Assembly: GCA_001931905.2 (NCBI GenBank)
Contig: MSJI02000687.1
Span: forward strand, 51,168 to 115,167
Source of the DNA: Cladosporium sp. IMV 00045
Taxonomy: Eukaryota; Ascomycota; Dothideomycetes; Cladosporiales; Cladosporiaceae
Direction: 5' to 3'
DNA length: 64,000 nt
The notes under the pieces are model-generated. The model saw only the letters and a list, made by a program, of their open reading frames with translations, had not been told where the DNA came from and ran no database searches. Positions 10,154 through 20,259 of this stretch are shown here, in pieces. Each line of letters opens with the position of its first letter. Position 1 is the first letter of the stretch. Made by a program: the position numbers and the translations under genes.

Positions 10154-10749
10154 TTACAACAGTGCAAAAGCAAGGCCAGCAGCTCCCAGGAAAGCCGGAA
10201 CAGCAGTAGCCACTGCTCCAGCGTCGGACTCTGCGCTTGAGGCCGCACTGCCTGCGGCAGAAGTGGCGGAATTGACAGCACCTCCAGAAGATCCGCTGGT
10301 TGAAGAACTGCCAGAGCTGCTGCCACTGGATGTACTGCTGCCGCCAGACGAAGAAGAGCCTGAGCCGGTCGATGAAGCACTGTTACTGCCGGAGGAGCTT
10401 CCACCGGTCACACTGTTGAGTGCGGAGCCTAAACGCAATGTCAGTACACGGATCGAGTAGGAAACAATTCATGTCTTACTTGGGGCGTTGGTGACGCTAG
10501 AGAGGATGGAACCTGGATGCGATGTCAGTACGCGAGATCGAGCACGCGACAAATCATGTCATACTTGGGGCGTTCGTGGCGCTCGAGATGATGGAACCTG
10601 AGATTCCAATTAGCTATGCGATTTCATGAATTGAAGACATCCTGCGCACCTGCGTTGGTGATGGAAGACAGCAAGCCGCCACCGGTGCTGCTGTCCTGAG
10701 CTGCAACGAGCGAGCCGCTTGCAAGGAGGAAGATGTATGAGAACTTCAT
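10154..10749 (-). CDS. Small secreted Ser/Gly-rich protein, probable GPI anchor, with duplicated micro-exons
   Basis: Four minus-strand exons, 10749-10650, 10597-10565, 10512-10480 and 10428-10154, join in phase 1 across 52-, 52- and 51-nt introns to give 146 residues. The N-terminus is a signal peptide (MKFSYIFLLASGSLVAAQ). The mature part opens with related peptides LSSITNAG, SIISSATNAP, SILSSVTNAP and SALNSVTGG. A long Ser/Gly tract follows, then an Ala-rich hydrophobic C-terminus (AFLGAAGLAFALL) typical of a GPI signal. The protein is probably displayed on the cell wall. Exons 2 and 3 are each 33 nt and lie in an 84-85-bp exon-plus-intron repeat. No enzymatic domain is seen. The exon structure rests on splice-site and repeat logic, not RNA data. 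Confidence 0.72.
10428..10597 (-). repeat. Tandem exon-intron duplication, 84-85-bp unit
   Basis: Exon 2 plus intron 2 (10597-10513) and exon 3 plus intron 3 (10512-10429) are homologous along their whole length. Both exons begin GTTCCATC and end AACGCCCCAA. Both introns start GTAwGACATGAwTTGT and share CTCGATC and GTACTGACAT. The beginning of exon 4 repeats the unit again in diverged form. Confidence 0.85.
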
Positions 10750-11859
10750 GGTAGAGATGTTGAATATTTCTAGAGTGGATGCAGATTGTACGTGTCTTCT
10801 AAGGGTGAGTAGAAGGAGTAAGTACTATCCTGCCAAAGGAGCTGGGATCGACGAGGTTTATATATCCCAGATCATAAGGTCGCATCCACAAAATTAGCCT
10901 TCGACATTACCAGTCAAGACACCATTCTTAGTGAACAATGAGACGTGCATTACCGCGCGATCGACAACTAAGAGTAGTGCCTGGTGGTGAACCGGAACTG
11001 GGGTGCGGAGAAGGTTTTGATCGCCATGCTTAAACTGATGTCCATTGAACAACCCAGTCTGGGAATGGTCGATCTACCAAGTCGTGAGAACCAAGGCACG
11101 GTATATTCGCCAGCTTGAATTGACTTTGGTCGTCACCAAGATTCGATCGAGCTAAACGCAGCAGAGGCAGCTCACTATGCTCCTGATGCGAGGACTTGAG
11201 GCCGATGGACATCTTTGAAACATCAAAAATGGACACGAACAGAGGCAGCATACGATATTTGAAGATAACTAAAACTGAATGCGGCTCATGATTTGAGATG
11301 CCGAAGTGTCGGTGGTTGTCTCGCGTCCTTCGTTCGTAACATCTTGTACTTGCAGATGACTCGGCGTTGACGCAGCCCCAACCCTAACCCTAAACTCACT
11401 GTTTCTCGAAACACCTCCGCGTGCGTTTTCACGCGACTCACTAAGAACGTGCTTGCGTCAAGGCAATTTGTTTGCAGTACTGATACATGTACCTACATAC
11501 CTGGCTACTTGATCCGCCGTGTTTCTCGATTCCGCTGAGAGGTGACACACAGCTCGCTGGGCCTAGCACTGCCACTACCCGCGAATGAGTGCTTTTTTGA
11601 TGTGTTGGACGCTGCCTGCCAAACCACAAGCGCCCGTACGATGGAGCCACATGCAGCTAACAGACCGCGGCCGCAACAATTACACGACAGCATGAGGCAA
11701 GCGGCCAATGATGAGAATTCTGCAGCGATGAACCTGATCTTCCCCGGTACACAGGAAACTGACCGAGGCGCAGTCTGTGCAACCAATCACTTGGTAGATA
11801 TATCCTAGGCTGGTCTGATCCCAAGTCGCTATCATCTCATTAGTGACCAAACAAACAAC
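10750..11859. other. Intergenic region with a short telomere-like tract
   Basis: About 1.1 kb. It contains the promoter of the Ser/Gly-rich gene and, at 11377-11395, CCCCAACCCTAACCCTAAA, about two and a half copies of the telomere hexamer in C-rich orientation. No gene is supported; the longest frames (93 codons) are shadows on both strands. Confidence 0.6.
11377..11395. repeat. Interstitial telomere-like CCCTAA repeat
   Basis: Two perfect AACCCT units followed by AAA. It is too short for a chromosome end and is flanked by ordinary sequence on both sides. Confidence 0.6.
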
Positions 11860-14800
11860 ATGGTCGACCCACTGTCTGTGGCATCTGGAATAGCAGGACT
11901 TCCGGGATACTTTCGCCGCCTTGCTTGCTGCGGACTCGCTTCAGGTCTCGGTAAAGTCGTACCATGCTATTGCGGACACGCGAGAGGATGTTCGCAGTAT
12001 CAGGACAGACATGAAGCAGATTTGCGAGCGTTCATAACGCGAAGGAGGTTTTGGACACGATCCTCGCCGAAGACGCCGAGAACTGGCGATTTGGCAGTGA
12101 CAAAGTCCAGCCTGTGGGAACTGGATCGTGGCTCTTCGGCTCCGCCGAGTTCAAGTACTGGCTTGAGTCTGATGGTGGGATACTTTGGTGCCAAGGTGCA
12201 CCTGGAAGTGGGAAAAGCGTTTTGATGTGGCAGGCAATATCTTGGTTACAGCAACATGCAACTGTTGTGCTGTCCCACTTCTGCGATCATCGAGATTCTC
12301 GCAGCCAGGACCCCAATTTGATCATGCACCACCTTCTCCGGCAGGGAATTATGCAACTCGACTCGGTCTTGCAGTATGTACTGTCAAGCTCCATCTATGA
12401 AGAAGCGAAACGAAACAAGCGTAATTTGCGGAAAGCTGAGGTTCAACGCATCTTCCTGGAAGTCTTCGACATCATTTCTCAGATCAGCATTGCCATTGAC
12501 GGCCTCGACGAATGCTCCAATGAGATGGAAGGATCAGAGCCGAGGGGAGAGATCTCACAAGTACTGCACATGGCGGCCTCCAAAGGTGCAAAAGTTTTGG
12601 TTGCCTGTCGTACACTTGCTGAGATAAGTGCCGGTCTGGAACAGTGTGCTAATGTCACCGTCAAGGCGAAAGAGGTGGATCTGAGAGCTTGCGTTGATGT
12701 TCGACTTGGATCGAGAAGCGCCTCCCACAGGCGGTGAAAATGAAAACAGCAGTTGTCGACACAATCATCATGGAAGCAGACGGCGTGTTTTTGATGGCTC
12801 GTCTTATGATGGACCTGCTTGCACCGACCACCGTCAAGAATGTCCGACAGATCAAGCAGTTCTTGAGTAAAGACTGCTGGAACCTGCCAGGCATGTATCG
12901 CACGACTTTGGATCGGATCATTTCAAGTGATGAAGCTAGCGCAGAACTGGCGAAGAAAATCTTGATGTGGCTGTGCTATGCACAGCGACCTCTCCACGAG
13001 AGCGAGCTGCAACATGCTATCGCGACGGAATTTGACGACGACGACTTTGACACAGACGGCATCACTCCTGGCGAACTACTCCAAGATTCCTGTATGGGCA
13101 TTGTGGCATGCGACGAGCGAGGCATGTATAGCCTTTTCCATTTGACCGCTTACGAGTTCTTTCGCAGTAGCCCTGAATTTAGAGCGACTGCGGCGCACTC
13201 GATGATCGCAAAAACCTGCATTGCATACCTGTCATTTGCCAGCATTGGTCCCCAAGGAGCCTGCAGCGACCTCGAGTCTCTCGAATTACGAAAGCAGCAT
13301 TTCTCTCTCCTCGACTATGCAGTCAAACATTGGGGAGACCACGCCCGACAGGCCGAAGAGGAACTTCTCGAGGTGATCGTAACTTTCATCACTCATGATG
13401 AGATGCGGCGAGCTTTGATGCAAGCCTTCTACCATCGTCACAGGGAAGATGAAGAGCTCCGCCGCGTTTCCTTTGAAACTTTGCCTTCAGGCTCTTCACC
13501 ATTACAAGTTGTTTGTGGACGCGGCCTGGTTCTAACCGCAGAGAGGCTCTTGAAGGATGGCGCTGATCCTGCAGAGCCCGACGATCAAGGGTGGACCCCA
13601 TTGATTACAGCCTCTTCCTATTGCCACATGAATGCCGTAAAGCTTCTTCTGAGCCAAACTTGCGCTGCCGGCAGCATCTCTGCAGATGCCGTAAACATTG
13701 ACCAGGCTGACGAGAATGGCTGGACACCACTCTTCTGGGCGACCCTCAAGGATCACTACGCCATCGCAGAGCATCTTCTGTCGGCTGGCGCGAGCGTTGG
13801 ACATCGGGATGAGGCAGGTTGGACTCCGATGGACTGGGCTGCCTTCCGGGCTGAGGGCCCCTGGTGGAATTATTGTTGCGCCACGTACCCCGCCATCCTG
13901 CCACGAACGACGATGAATCTCTTGAAAGAAGGCATTCGGATCAGACGCGGGACAGTGTTCCGATAATATATTCTGCGAAAGCATTCTCGTCAATCTTCCT
14001 GGCGGCGGAATCAGGGGATCGGGCGAGTACAGAAGCACTCCTACAATCTCTCGATGACCCACAACTAGCTTCGAGAGACAACGAAGACCTCAGGAAAGCT
14101 TCGAGGAGCATAATCACCTTGCTGGGAAAATCCGAGCGTTTTGAATACGGAAAAAACGAGTCGATTCTCTGACGCGACACCGTCCATAATCATCACGGAA
14201 AAGCTTTCAATCAAGCTTCTGGAAACAGCGATCATATGTAGTCAGCTGACCTTAGTCAAGATACTTGTTGAGCTCGGCTCTCCGTTAGGCGCCATTGAGG
14301 GCGAGACCAGGGGTCGTTCGCCCTTGCACATCGCGTATCCCATGGTCAATGGGAAATCTGCGATTACCTCCTTTCCAAAGGCGCAGATGCATCACTCCAA
14401 GATGCAATGGGGAAGTCCCCGCTGGATCTGGCAATATCTGTGCGATGTATCCAAGGTATCTACCTAGCATGTCCACCGCAGCCTAGAGCGAGCACCAAGG
14501 ATCTGATGACAGGATTTATTCGTGCGTCATCAGCACGCGAACAGCATCCCGCGATAATGAGAATGAGATCGAAGATTGACCTGCGAAATCAGGAGAGCGC
14601 CAGACCTCAGCTGCCCCTGGAATCTCTGCATGTTCTCGACGCTAAGCGTTCAGTTTGTTGCGAGCAGCATATCAGCTGCTCTGCCGAGAGCTCATCTCCC
14701 TTCCAGGAAACAAAATCGGATGAAGTAATCAGCTTTTTACGTACTATTCTTGATGGAGGATTCGACGTTAACCAAGCAGGACTTAATGGAGCCAATACAC

Positions 14801-15360
14801 CACTGCACGATGCCTGCTGGGCTGTCAGTCCTGAGGTAGTGGAGTTCTTGCTCGCAAACGGCGCTGAAGGCAATACGCGAAACGAACTTGACCAAAGCCC
14901 ACTGCACATCGTATGTGCCAGATCGACACATCCAAGTGAAGCCCCAGACAACGGAAAGAGCATACTTCTCACGCTACTCGAGCTGTTGGTACAGTTCGGC
15001 GCAGATGTGAACGCCAGGAACCGCTCTGGAGACTCACCATTGCACTGTCTATGTTACTGGCCACAACCCGATGAGCTTTTCAATGCGGTACGCTTCCTGC
15101 TGACCAACGGAGCCAGCCTCGATTGCTACAACCACAAAAATGAACATCTTGTGCATGCTTTATGTCGACGATCTAGTCACTCATGGTCGGGCGAGAGCAA
15201 CCATGTAGACACGATCAAATTCGTCTTAGATATTCGCGATCCCGGTGTTTCATCGGTTGCCTCTGGCGTATCGGACAAGAGGACACCGCTACAATGGGCG
15301 ATCCTCAGGGAGAATTGGGATGTCGTAGATCTGCTTCGAAAGTATGGCGCTGAGGAGTAA
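11860..15360 (+). pseudogene. NACHT-ankyrin (STAND) protein, broken by about six frame changes
   Basis: The parts of one protein occur in the expected order but in alternating frames. They are an N-terminus MVDPLSVASGIAGL (11860), a helical segment (from 11906), a NACHT domain with P-loop GAPGSGKSV and Walker B IAIDGLDEC (from ~12030), a winged-helix-like region and first ankyrin repeats (from ~12700), and further ankyrin repeats (13861, ~14145 and ~14357 to the stop at 15360). Frame changes are needed near 11903, 12031, 12700, 13858, 14150 and 14350. No suitable GT-AG intron bridges them. Within each used segment there is no nonsense codon. Two changes sit beside short homopolymers (six A at ~14151, GGGCCCC at ~13856). 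Family members are proposed NLR-like receptors for non-self recognition. It is either a recent pseudogene or a misassembled locus. Confidence 0.8.
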
Positions 15361-15700
15361 CATCGTATACCAAATGAGATCGATTCAATGCTCCCAACAA
15401 ATGAACTTGCCAAAACGATCAACGCGCTCGAAACTTTGCCATCGCTAAGAAATACTTGAGGCTTTCTCAATCTCGAGATAGGTGAGGTTATCAATTGCAA
15501 TCGCTGTTTTCAATTGCGAGGTGTGAAAGGTGAGGCGGCGAGGGGCATCGAGAATGACGTTGCGTTGATCGACAAACGAAGCTCTAAATATAGAGTTAAG
15601 CTTGAGCTGACCGCTTCACTGCTTCTTCATCCTTCATCAACTTCATCAAACTCTTCAAATATTAATCTTTGTGCAAACAAAGGAAGACACATCAATCAAA
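15361..15700. other. Promoter/5' leader of the cyclophilin gene
   Basis: 340 bases between the ankyrin pseudogene and the cyclophilin ATG, including pyrimidine-rich CTTCATCAACTTCATC-type sequence common in leaders of well-expressed fungal genes. No other feature is seen. Confidence 0.5.
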
Positions 15701-16348
15701 ATGGACAAGCTTAAATCGATGTTCGGAGGCCACAAGAAGGATGAGGCAGCCTCATCCTCAGCCCCAGCTCCAGCTTCTCAATCCGCCCCCAAATCTGGTG
15801 GAAACCCGGACAATGCTGAGGGTGTCATTCTCCACACCACTCTGGGCGACATCACCATCGCCCTCTTCAAGGACCAGACTCCCAAGGTAAGATCCAAAGT
15901 ATATCTCCCTGTATTGCAAGACCATGGATTAATGTATCAACAGACCTGCAAAAACTTCGCCACCCTCGCCGCAACCGGCAAATACGACAACGTGATCTTC
16001 CACCGCATCATCAAAGGCTTCATGATCCAAGGCGGCGACCCCACAGGCACAGGCCGCGGCGGATCCTCAATCTACGGCGCCAAATTCGAGGACGAGTTCG
16101 TGCCCTCCCTCCGCCACGACAGCAAGGGAACGCTGAGCATGGCGAACTCCGGCCCGGGCACGAACGGCAGCCAGTTCTTCATCACGCTGGGACCGACGCC
16201 GCATTTGGACGGGAAGCACACTGTTTTCGGCAAGGTCGTGCAGGGCGAGGATGTTGTTGATAAGCTGGGCGCTGTTAAGACCGGAGCGGGAGACAGGCCG
16301 GTGCAGGAGGTCAAGATTGAGAGCGCGACTGCTTTCAAGGCCGAGTGA
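15701..16348 (+). CDS. Cyclophilin-type peptidyl-prolyl isomerase (PPIL1/PPIL3-like)
   Basis: Exons 15701-15886 and 15944-16348 give 196 residues. The start ATGGACAAGC has a good context (AAAATGG). The 57-nt intron is a multiple of three without stops, so an uncorrected frame reads straight through it; removal joins DQTPK to TCKNFA, as in homologues. Residues ~1-40 are a low-complexity Ala/Ser/Pro extension. The cyclophilin core follows with [17 protein letters not shown] (catalytic Arg in FHR) and [21 protein letters not shown]. The position of the cyclosporin-contact tryptophan of CypA is histidine, as in PPIL3-like proteins, so weak cyclosporin binding is expected. Such small nuclear cyclophilins are often spliceosome-associated; that role is inferred. 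Confidence 0.92.
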   Translation: MDKLKSMFGGHKKDEAASSSAPAPASQSAPKSGGNPDNAEGVILHTTLGDITIALFKDQTPKVRSKVYLPVLQDHGLMYQQTCKNFATLAATGKYDNVIFHRIIKGFMIQGGDPTGTGRGGSSIYGAKFEDEFVPSLRHDSKGTLSMANSGPGTNGSQFFITLGPTPHLDGKHTVFGKVVQGEDVVDKLGAVKTGAGDRPVQEVKIESATAFKAE

Positions 16349-16469
16349 AAGACTCGGGCAGATGGGGAGAGACTGGAATGATAGGGTGGAGAAGTTCCTG
16401 TATTGTCTAATGAGTCTGTTGTGCTTGCGTGCTCGGTCGTCCCGATCCACTTCCAAGGTATCCAAGCCC

Positions 16470-18221
16470 TCAACCTTCCTTCTCATTCGCCACAGCATAT
16501 CCTCTCGCCACACCCGCCCTTCCCTCTTCCATGACCGCACCACGAATCTTGCCATTCTCATCGCGCTCGTACTCAATCGCATAATCGCTGCCCAGACCCT
16601 GCCACGTTCTCTGCGAACGCAGGTATTCAGCACCGGGCGATGCGGTGCCGTTGACCGCAGCAATGTCGCCTCTGGCGCGCTGCACGAGAGAGGAAGAAGG
16701 CTTAGCTGGTGCAGCGCCGTTACCTCCAGCGTCGTCGCCCGCCTTGTTGCTCGTAGATGCGTTCTTGACCTTAGTCCGTCCCATCGGGCGAGAGTGTGAG
16801 ACATATTTGCCAGTACGAAGATCGAACTCAGGAGGCTCGTCGTCCGAAGATGCGTCGGCATATGGGTCATCGGGAGATGGCTCTGAGGCCTCGTTGTCCT
16901 CAGTCTTGGCCTCACCAGCTGCCTCTGCTTGAGCCTTCTTCAGCTCCGCGCGGCCCAGCAACGCACCGAAATCACTAACCCACTCCCCGCCCCAGACTCT
17001 CTCCTTATCATCAGTCATAGCCATCTCAAGCTCGAAAGGCGTAACAATAGGACGATAGAAATCCGAGCTCTCGAGCAGACTGCTCTCCCAGCAGCCGATG
17101 ACGACCCAGCCCTCAACTTCGGAGAAATTGGCAACCTTCGCAGCGTTCAGCTTGCCCACGACGAAAGTGTAGGACTTCTTGCCCGCTGCGGCGATGAGCT
17201 CTTGGCAGTGCTGGAGTGCTGTCATGTAGTTCTTGACACTGAGGGTGTTGATCAGAATGCCGATGATGGGTGCGGTGGCGACTTTGGTCAAGAGGGCGTA
17301 ACGGCGGCGCAAGGCGGCTAATGTGTTGGTCTGGAGAGCTCGAGAAGAAGCATTGCTGTCGGTTGGGCAGATGTGGACGCGAGCGACTCGAGAGGACAGT
17401 GTGAGGAGGAGACTTGGTGGTGGATCGGAGATGTGGAAGATAGAGAACTCTTTGAGCGCCTCGGAGTTCTCTTGAACCACTTCAGGAACCGTTCGGTTGG
17501 GCAGTGGACTCGATGGATTGTGCAGAATTGTGGTCTCGTGCACATTCGTATAGCCCTGTTCCTTCAACTTGCGATTGAGCGCAGGCACGTGGTGCTGGAA
17601 GGGTATGTCGGCCATGAGGACGACCTTCTCTTCCGGGTCAGGGTAGGTAGAGCGAAACGTCTCGGAGACATTGTCCAAGTCTAGAGGCTTCGAGGTAAAG
17701 ACGTAGATTACTGGTAATCTAGCAGTAGGGCTCAGGCAGGAGCGGCCATAGTGCACCACCACATCCGCTGCACAATGCTCCGCAGCAACCTCATCCACAC
17801 AGCAAGCGCCGTAAGAGGTGTCCGCAAGAATCGTAATATGCTCCTCCTCTTCTTCTTCCTTCTGCTTCCCACGATGACCGGCAACATCAATCTCCGTCTC
17901 GTCCTCAATCTTGACTGTCTTGAGGTCCTCGGTTATTCCAGCGGCGATTGCATGCTTCCTCCATGACTCAGTCCTCTCGCTTTTCAGATCTCTCCTCAGA
18001 TTTTCAACAACTCTTGGTGCGTCTCCGAGCATGTCGTCCGGGAATTGCAAGGCGATCCTCTTCCATCCTCCTCCTCTGATCTCGTCCACAGTCCTGCGGA
18101 TTTCATATTGGACGTAGAGTTGTTCGGCGGACAATGAGCTGCCCGCGCCTGACGCTGGCACAGGCGCCTCGAAGATGTGCTCCGCGGGAGTGGAGAGGAC
18201 TGGTGCTCCGGATGCCTCCAT
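16470..18221 (-). CDS. DPH2: Diphthamide biosynthesis protein 2 (Dph2)
   Basis: A single-exon gene of 583 residues starting at the ATG at 18221. Dph1-Dph2 is a radical-SAM-like 4Fe-4S complex that transfers a 3-amino-3-carboxypropyl group to a histidine of translation elongation factor 2, the first step of diphthamide synthesis in the cytosol. The three-domain architecture is recognisable from YVQYEIRRTVDEIR, WKRIALQFPDDML, the cysteine motif SYGACCVDEVAAEH, HYGRSCLSP, and VVIGCWESSL with SDFYRPIVTPFELE downstream. Acidic and Lys/Glu-rich inserts (EEEEEE at ~125) and a disordered C-terminal tail make it somewhat longer than the yeast protein. It converges on the cyclophilin gene with 121 bp between stops. 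Confidence 0.94.
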   Translation of the reverse strand: MEASGAPVLSTPAEHIFEAPVPASGAGSSLSAEQLYVQYEIRRTVDEIRGGGWKRIALQFPDDMLGDAPRVVENLRRDLKSERTESWRKHAIAAGITEDLKTVKIEDETEIDVAGHRGKQKEEEEEEHITILADTSYGACCVDEVAAEHCAADVVVHYGRSCLSPTARLPVIYVFTSKPLDLDNVSETFRSTYPDPEEKVVLMADIPFQHHVPALNRKLKEQGYTNVHETTILHNPSSPLPNRTVPEVVQENSEALKEFSIFHISDPPPSLLLTLSSRVARVHICPTDSNASSRALQTNTLAALRRRYALLTKVATAPIIGILINTLSVKNYMTALQHCQELIAAAGKKSYTFVVGKLNAAKVANFSEVEGWVVIGCWESSLLESSDFYRPIVTPFELEMAMTDDKERVWGGEWVSDFGALLGRAELKKAQAEAAGEAKTEDNEASEPSPDDPYADASSDDEPPEFDLRTGKYVSHSRPMGRTKVKNASTSNKAGDDAGGNGAAPAKPSSSLVQRARGDIAAVNGTASPGAEYLRSQRTWQGLGSDYAIEYERDENGKIRGAVMEEGRAGVARGYAVANEKEG

Positions 18222-18474
18222 GTTCTGAGTTCTTGATTCGGTTGTAAATTATTTGCTTGTGACAGGTTCAAGAAAGTTTGAGTATGACCAAGGCGGGGGG
18301 ACTTTTTGGTGGGGGTTTTCATTGGTGCGCACAGACACCAGCAGAGATCGAGCAGACACCGACGCCATGTAAATTGTTATCTGATTTGGATGGATATGGA
18401 TTTCTCGATTCGCAGAAAATGCTAGTATGTTTTCATAAATGCAACTACGTCTACACGTGACAGAATCCTCCGCC
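18222..18474. promoter_or_regulatory. DPH2 upstream region
   Basis: 253 bases between the MAP1 stop and the DPH2 start, which must hold the DPH2 promoter. I recognise no specific element. Confidence 0.4.
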
Positions 18475-19947
18475 TTAGCTGGTTGCAGCGCCGTTGGTAG
18501 CGCTGGGCATAGGCACCTTGCCACCAGGCGAGTCGGCCAATCTCGCAGTGAGAACTTCAACACCCTGCTCAGTAACCAGCAGAGTGTGCTCGAACTGCGC
18601 AGTCCTGCTGCCGTCGGTAGTCACACTCGTCCAGTCGTCCGGCCAGGTCCTGTCCTTGTGCGTACCCAGAGTAATCATAGGCTCAATGGTGAAACACATG
18701 CCCGGCTTCGCCTCACCGACAGCCTTGTTCTTCGCGTAATGGGGAACATTGGGCGCGCAGTGGAAGAGCTGGTTGATGCCGTGACCGCAGTAAGTCTTGA
18801 CGACACCGCAGTTGGCAGCCTTCGCAACCTTCTCGATCGTGTTGCCGTAGTCTCTGAACAGAGCACCGGGCTTAACGAGCTTGATAGACTCCTCAAGGCA
18901 GTCTCTCGCGGTCTCGACAACACGCACACTGTCAGGGTCCTGGTCGGCTTTACCGATGTAGTATGTTTCGTTCAGGTCGCCGTGGAAGCCGCCGTGGTAA
19001 AGTGTAACGTCGATGTTGAGGATGTCGCCATCCTGGAGCGGGCGCTGATCGGGAATACCGTGGCAAATAACTTCGTTGGGGGATGTGCAGACGGATTTGG
19101 GGAAGTGGCAGTAGTTGAGCGGAGATGGGTATGACTGAGGACTGTTAGCGTTCGCATGCGTGGGAAATCATCGAAGAGTCGACTCACCTCGCGCTCCATG
19201 CAGGCGTCGTGGACGATCTTGTCAATGTAGTCGGTGGTAACGCCAGGCTTTGCCGCACGTGCGGCGATATCCAGAACCTCACGCGCGAGTCTACATACCT
19301 TGCGCATACCATCTTGCTCTTGCTTTGTGAGGATCTTAATCCTGTTCCTTCCAACGAAGACCTGGTCTGCTGTCAGCTTTGGACGGCTTCATATATCCAG
19401 TCATGGCCATCTCACCTGCTCGCTCTTAGGAATACCGTGCGAGGCATAGTCGGGGTGTCTGATGCTGTCGGGAACCTTTCTTCTGGGGCTGAGCGGGTAC
19501 GAAGGTCTCAGGGAGCCGGAGAAGTTGTAGGTCGGGAACGGGTTGAAGTGGCCTGCGGCGTCTGGTAAGGATACGACGCTAGGAGTGAAGATGTTGGAAA
19601 GCATACTGTTTTGCGATTTGTGAAGTTGCTTATGTGTTGACTGTAGGCTTCTGTTAGCCTATGCTCTTTTGTATATCACATCTTGCGACTGGCTAAGGGC
19701 GTGCTGCCTCTTTTGCGCGCAGGCGACTCGACGTGTTTCCTTCTGTGTGCCCTCCTCCTCTTGGTGGTCGAGCACAGTACTAACCTACCCAGTTCCTCTT
19801 GAAGCATTCCTGGCCACAGAAGTAGGCTTCTTTGCCTAGCTTCTGGCAGGTTGGGCACTGCAGAGCGCCGGCATCGTTGCTGCAGTCGTCGCCCTCACAC
19901 TTGCGCTCCTGCTTGACCGTGACCTCTTTTGCTGGAGCCTGATCCAT
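18475..19947 (-). CDS. MAP1: Methionine aminopeptidase 1 (zinc-finger type)
   Basis: Exons 19947-19789, 19640-19416, 19361-19188 and 19134-18475 give 405 residues; introns are 148, 54 and 53 nt, all phase 0. Residues 1-60 hold the ribosome-associating zinc-binding segment ([31 protein letters not shown]), continued across intron 1 by STHKQLHK, which confirms that splice. The pita-bread catalytic domain carries the metal ligands in [19 protein letters not shown] (two Asp), GHGINQLFH (His), MCFTIEPM (Glu) and [10 protein letters not shown] (Glu). It removes the initiator methionine from nascent chains in the cytosol. The first intron is much longer than the others in the window. It is divergent from the Rogdi/Rav2 gene, sharing a 312-bp promoter. 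Confidence 0.95.
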
Positions 19948-20259
19948 GATTGCTGTCTCGATCGCAAGATATCGTGTGCTGTGGTGTGAAATCGAGAGAA
20001 GAAAGACAGAAAGAGTGGAACAAAAGCTCGGGCTGATTAAGTGAATAATGCGCGCGCGCCCTATAAGCATAACTTCAAGCATTCTTCGTCTACATCCGAC
20101 CAAGCGGAAACGACGGGCGGACGGGCCTTCCGCCGCCCCGCGCTGTTGTCGCTGGGAGCAAGGGCGTCACATTCACATGCTCATGTCACATGCAAATACA
20201 CCCGCCCTCTGTAAATATCCGTCTCAGGTCCTCGATAATCCACATCTACCTTCAGCGAC
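19948..20259. promoter_or_regulatory. Divergent promoter, MAP1 / Rogdi-Rav2
   Basis: 312 bases between two start codons on opposite strands. It is pyrimidine-rich on the plus strand close to the Rogdi/Rav2 start and contains GCGCGCGC at ~20050. No defined binding site can be assigned. Confidence 0.5.

Noticed and set aside
11377..11395. Chromosome end suggested by CCCTAA units
   Set aside because: Under three units, with gene-bearing sequence on both sides.
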